Shown piece after piece: positions 61,801 through 64,000 of a stretch of 64,000 nucleotides of DNA. Each line of letters starts with the position of its first letter. The stretch's first letter is position 1. The DNA lies in contig NC_132897.1 of assembly GCF_030463535.1 (NCBI RefSeq), positions 5,649,821 through 5,713,820 of the forward strand. Reading direction: 5' to 3'. The DNA comes from Salminus brasiliensis (Eukaryota; Chordata; Actinopteri; Characiformes; Bryconidae). The translations under genes and the position numbers were made by a program. The notes under the pieces are model-generated. The model worked only from the letters and a program-made list of their open reading frames with translations, was not told where the DNA came from and ran no database searches.

Positions 61801-62546
61801 GGTAAAAATGGGAGATGCACTATATGGACAAAAGTATTGGGACACCTGCTCATTCATTATTCCTTTAAAATCAAGGGTAATAAAAAAAAAGTCTATCCTG
61901 CTTTGGTTGGCAGTGTCTGTCTCTACTGTGCAGGGAAGAGATTTTTTTTTAAGCATTGCGGTGAGGATTTTATTGCATGCAGCGACAAGAGCGTTAGTGA
62001 GGTCAGGATGTTGGAGGATCACCACCCCACCTCATCATCCCCAATTCATCCCAAAAGTATTGGATGGAGCACCACCGTCCGTCAGTCCAGAGAACACAAT
62101 AGTTCCACTGCTCCACAGCTCAATGCTGGGGGTCTTTATACCCATCCAGCCCACGCTTGGCATTAGGCAGCATGGTGCCAATAGGTTAATGTTTACTATC
62201 TGCTGCAGAGAGTCCTAATCTATTGGCAGTACTTCTCTACAAATGTACATTTGTACATCTGTGTCAGCAATGGGTGCAGCTTAGAGTAGCTAAATGTAAT
62301 AAATGTAGAAACATGACCTGGTTAACTGGACTCACCTCTGGTGCGGTAGGAGACCACAGCCACGGTCAAGTGGATCTCGCCTGGGTGGAGGTCTGGCGAG
62401 GAGCTGATGGAGTAGTAGCGTGGCTGGAGCAGGGGTAGCTGGGTAAGAAGCAGTGTACAGGGCACCTGCAGCGATGGGAACTCCTCCAAGACCTCCACCA
62501 TGGTGGGGTTATTATACCACTTCCACTCCTCATACTCCTGCAGACC
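51629..62546 (-). CDS. nos1: Neuronal nitric oxide synthase, 3' coding part (seven exons)
   Basis: NOS makes nitric oxide and citrulline from arginine; this part is the C-terminal FAD/NADPH half of the reductase that passes electrons from NADPH to the flavins. Exons: 62336-62546, 60339-60426, 58032-58153, 57368-57516, 56067-56261, 54448-54566 and 51629-51644. They sum to 900 nt (299 residues plus TAG) and all splice phases agree. Visible motifs, in order: RYYSISSS (FAD), [14 protein letters not shown] (NADPH), [14 protein letters not shown] (NADPH adenine side) and the regulatory tail [15 protein letters not shown] followed by RLRSES, which matches the Akt-phosphorylated serine of mammalian nNOS. 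The tail and [11 protein letters not shown] point to nos1 rather than nos2 or nos3. Oxygenase, calmodulin and FMN parts lie beyond position 64000. Odd points: one GC-AG intron and a 16-nt last coding exon. Exon and family calls are firm; the last exon is somewhat less so. Confidence 0.95.
51653..51713 (-). repeat. CT microsatellite serving as polypyrimidine tract
   Basis: The plus strand shows an uninterrupted AG run to about 51685, then a degenerate AG stretch. On the nos1 strand this is a CT tract ending eight bases before the acceptor AG of the last coding exon. Confidence 0.8.
52020..52400 (-). pseudogene. Tc1-like transposase remnant (N-terminal HTH)
   Basis: On the minus strand a frame starts [20 protein letters not shown] and continues to [18 protein letters not shown], the layout of the paired-like helix-turn-helix at the start of Tc1 transposases. 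The match resumes in a shifted frame ([18 protein letters not shown], later [11 protein letters not shown]). Frame breaks and the missing DDE part make it a dead fragment. It lies inside the last nos1 intron. Confidence 0.75.
52495..52740 (-). mobile_element. tRNA-derived SINE, family 3
   Basis: On the minus strand GGTTCGAATCCCGGGTCA is a clear RNA polymerase III B box, followed by a body shared with 25310-25612 (CCATCAGCAGCCAGAGTC, CAGCACAGGCATCTGTT). Inside the last nos1 intron. Confidence 0.75.
53231..53458 (-). mobile_element. Family A MITE, internally deleted
   Basis: Both ends are present: CTATGTCCAAATGTTTGTGG at the left and ATACTTTTGTCCATACAGTG at the right, but the body is only about 230 bp, so the centre is deleted. 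Confidence 0.75.
53610..54078 (+). mobile_element. Divergent family A MITE
   Basis: Starts at GAAAGTTTGTGGACACCTGC and keeps the family order (ACATTGCTGTGATGATTTGA, CACTGCTGCAGAGCTTCAGT, CCCTCTAGCCCATGCTTGAC) to GGGGTCTCTGGATACTTTTC, with many substitutions. An older copy. Confidence 0.55.
54448..54566 (-). CDS. nos1: nos1 penultimate coding exon, C-terminal regulatory tail
   Basis: Acceptor CTCTTCCAG. It encodes [19 protein letters not shown], then [20 protein letters not shown] plus two bases. The RLRSES serine corresponds to the phosphorylated serine of mammalian nNOS tails. The exon stops at a perfect GTAAGT donor, and reading on through that donor gives an immediate in-frame TAA. Confidence 0.93.
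55803..55858. repeat. AG microsatellite in nos1 intron
   Basis: An uninterrupted AG run of about 50 bases in the intron between nos1 exons 56067 and 54566. A CA run (55590-55618) lies nearby. Confidence 0.85.
56067..56261 (-). CDS. nos1: nos1 exon, YVCGDVTMA segment
   Basis: Acceptor CTCACTCAG, donor GTCAGA, phase 0 at both ends (65 codons). It starts [11 protein letters not shown], holds [17 protein letters not shown] and ends AGFYISKLR. Confidence 0.95.
57042..57228 (+). mobile_element. tRNA-derived SINE, family 2, truncated
   Basis: GGTGTGGCACAACAGATAAC with a B-box-like GGTTTGATTCC and the tail TCCTTGGGCAAGACTCCTAA. It matches the copy at 35322 but stops before that copy's GATAAGAGCGTC end. 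It sits in a nos1 intron. Confidence 0.7.
57368..57516 (-). CDS. nos1: nos1 exon, VFGCR segment
   Basis: Acceptor TTCCACACAG, donor GTAACG. It encodes [20 protein letters not shown] and continues to [12 protein letters not shown]. The VFGCR and YTAYSREP blocks are NADPH-binding hallmarks of NOS and related reductases. Confidence 0.95.
58032..58153 (-). CDS. nos1: nos1 exon, NADPH-binding [10 protein letters not shown] segment
   Basis: Acceptor TTTTTTGCAG. The frame starts [11 protein letters not shown] and contains [20 protein letters not shown], the NADPH pyrophosphate-binding loop. The exon ends AAAG followed by GCAAGT: the donor is GC, not GT, in an otherwise consensus site. Phase out 1. 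Confidence 0.93.
59270..60338. repeat. GGTTCTTTAAAGAACC-type repeat array in nos1 intron
   Basis: Degenerate units of about 180-250 bp with phrases such as CATGGTTCTTTATTGAACC, GTGGTTCTTCTATGGCATCG and AAGGTTCTTTAGACC fill most of the intron between 60339 and 58153. Related sequence recurs at 61345-61790. Each unit is itself rich in short inverted repeats. Confidence 0.7.
60339..60426 (-). CDS. nos1: nos1 exon, GVCSSWLN segment
   Basis: Acceptor CTCTGCAG, donor GTAAGG. It encodes [16 protein letters not shown] and continues to MVPCFVRG, the loop before the NADPH site. Phase in 1, phase out 2, matching both neighbours. Confidence 0.95.
61345..61790. repeat. Second copy of the GGTTCTT repeat, with a poly-G run
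   Basis: Two copies of GTAAGTGAGATGCGAGGGTG are about 255 bp apart (61349 and 61600), with the same GGTTCTTCTATGGCATC phrases as the array at 59270. A run of 21 G lies at 61519-61539, right after a fragment of the TATGGACAAAAGTATTGGG MITE. Confidence 0.65.
61818..62300 (+). mobile_element. Tc1/mariner-like MITE, family A, in nos1 intron
   Basis: Begins CACTATATGGACAAAAGTAT and follows the family body (TCATCCCAAAAGTATTGG, TCCACAGCTCAATGCTGG, GTCAGCAATGGGTGCA), but lacks the usual GTCCACAAACATTTGGAC right end. It is a 3'-truncated copy ending about 36 bp before the nos1 exon at 62336. Confidence 0.75.
62336..62546 (-). CDS. nos1: nos1 exon, FAD-binding segment
   Basis: Acceptor GTGTGTGCAG precedes a frame beginning [10 protein letters not shown] and ending [12 protein letters not shown]; donor GTGAGT. 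It holds the FAD-binding RYYSISSS motif and the [12 protein letters not shown] run typical of NOS. It ends one base into a codon (phase 1). The upstream intron runs past the right edge of the window. Confidence 0.95.
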
Positions 62547-62639
62547 CTGCACACACACACGACACAACAACGGAACAATGTGGAGTGTTATAGAACCATG
62601 CATCCATGAAACAATGTGGGACATTTTGGAACATCAAGA

Positions 62640-64000
62640 GGTTCCATTAAACGATGAAGGCTGTTCTTGACTGCCACATAGATACACCCTGGATCATGTT
62701 GTAGGGAAGTTCTGGAAAGCACAAGGATTCATGGAAGGATGCACTGAGCCTTTTGGAGTTCTAGAAGTATTTATGGGATATTCAGGGGGGTAAATTAATG
62801 GAATGGAGTGTCCTAGAATGCTTCATAGAACAGCATTGAGCATTCTGCAACACCACAATGAACCATGGAGCAAGGTGGAATGTTCTAGAATGCCACCAGG
62901 ATCCATAGGTTGATGTGGAATGTTCTAGAATGCCACGAGGATCCATGGAACAATGTGGATTTACCAGATGATGTGGAACGTTCTAGAATTCCACAAGGAT
63001 GAATGGAACAATCTGGAATGTTCTAGAATGCCACAAGGATCCATGGAACAATGTGGATCTACAGGGTGATGTGGAACGTTCTAGAATGCCACAAGGATCC
63101 ATGGAACAATATGGAGTGTTCTAGAATGCCACAAGGATCCATGGAGCAATGTGGAATGTTCTAGAATGCCACAAGGATCCATGGAACAATGTGGATCTAC
63201 AGGGTGATGTGGAACGTTCTAGAATGCCACAAGGATCCATGGAACAATATGGAGTGTTCTAGAATGCCACAAGGATCCATGGAGCAATGTGGAATGTTCT
63301 AGAATGCCACAAGGATCCATAAGATGATGTGAAATGTTTTAGAATGTCACAAGAATCCATGGAACAATGTGGAATGTTCTAGAATGCCACAAGGATCCAT
63401 GGAGCAATGTGGATCCACAGGATGATGTGGAACGTTCTAGAATGCCACACGGATCAGTTAAACAATATGAAATGTTCTAGAATGCCATGAGGATCCATGG
63501 AGCAATATGGAATATTCTAGAATGTCACAGGGATTCATAAGTTGATGTGAAATGTTCTAGAATGTTACAAGGATCAATGAAACAAAGTGGATCCACAGGA
63601 TGATGTGGAACGTTCTAGAATGCCACATGGATCAATGGAACAATATGGAATGTTCTAGAATGCCATGAGGATCCATGGAGCAATGTGGAATGTTCTAGAA
63701 TGTCACAGGGATTCATAAGATGATGTGAAATGTTCTAGAATGTTACAAGGATCAATGAAGCAATGTGGATCCACAGGATGATGTGGAACGTTCTAGAATG
63801 CCACATGGATCAATGGAACAATATGGAATGTTCTAGAATGTTACAAGGATCAATGAAACAATGTGGATCCACAGGATGATGTGGAACGTTCTAGAATGCC
63901 ACATGGATCAATGGAACAATATGGAATGTTCTAGAATGCCACCAGGATCCATGGAACAATGTGGAGGACAATGCAGTGGAGCAGTGGAGGAACTGTGTTC
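62640..64000. repeat. Intronic minisatellite with heat-shock-element-like units
   Basis: Irregular tandem units of roughly 35-65 bp, combining a core GGAATGTTCTAGAATGCC with CACAAGGATCCATGGAACAA, fill the right end of the window inside a nos1 intron. By eye about 18 units carry GAAnnTTCnnGAA, the three-box heat shock element pattern, with further copies off by one base. The array is more regular from 62870 onward and seems to continue to about 63970. Confidence 0.9.

Noticed and set aside
62870-63970. CRISPR-like array
   Set aside because: Units and spacers are both repeated and degenerate, in a vertebrate intron; it is a minisatellite.

Overview
This is a stretch of a fish (teleost) nuclear genome. 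Genes have many short exons with GT-AG introns, and the introns and spacers are filled with DNA transposon remnants (Tc1/mariner-like and hAT-like MITEs), tRNA-derived SINEs, microsatellites and minisatellites. There is no sign of prokaryotic, viral or organellar gene order. The repeat mix would suit an otophysan such as a characin, but that is only a guess.

Three protein-coding genes can be assembled exon by exon, all on the minus strand. From right to left in coordinates: (1) nos1, neuronal nitric oxide synthase, of which only the last seven coding exons (51629-62546) lie in the window; they encode the C-terminal FAD/NADPH half of the reductase domain, and the gene continues beyond position 64000. 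(2) lrrc74b, a leucine-rich-repeat protein, ten exons (25940-43928). (3) nipsnap1, a mitochondrial NIPSNAP protein, ten exons (11677-23538), 277 codons plus stop. All splice phases agree. nipsnap1 and lrrc74b have human orthologues on 22q and nos1 on 12q24, which fits the known ancestral linkage of these segments.

Region by region: 1-11676 has no recognised gene. It holds a MITE, four minisatellite-like arrays (2070-3520, 4080-4740, 5430-6000, 7190-9270) and one exon-like open frame of unknown function inside the last array (8141-8466). 11677-23538 is nipsnap1, whose introns 6 and 9 are largely occupied by related ACT-rich trinucleotide arrays. 23539-25939 is a short spacer with a MITE, a SINE and a palindromic MITE next to the lrrc74b stop codon. 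25940-43928 is lrrc74b, with one dispersed repeat in three of its introns. 43929-51628 is a transposon-rich spacer or nos1 3' UTR. 51629-64000 is nos1, with a GC-AG intron, a 16-nt terminal coding exon whose polypyrimidine tract is a CT microsatellite, and an intronic minisatellite made of near-perfect heat-shock-element repeats (62640-64000).

The three genes have no obvious joint pathway. The most unusual signals are the heat-shock-element-like minisatellite inside nos1, the microsatellite-dependent last exon of nos1, and the paired arrays in nipsnap1.
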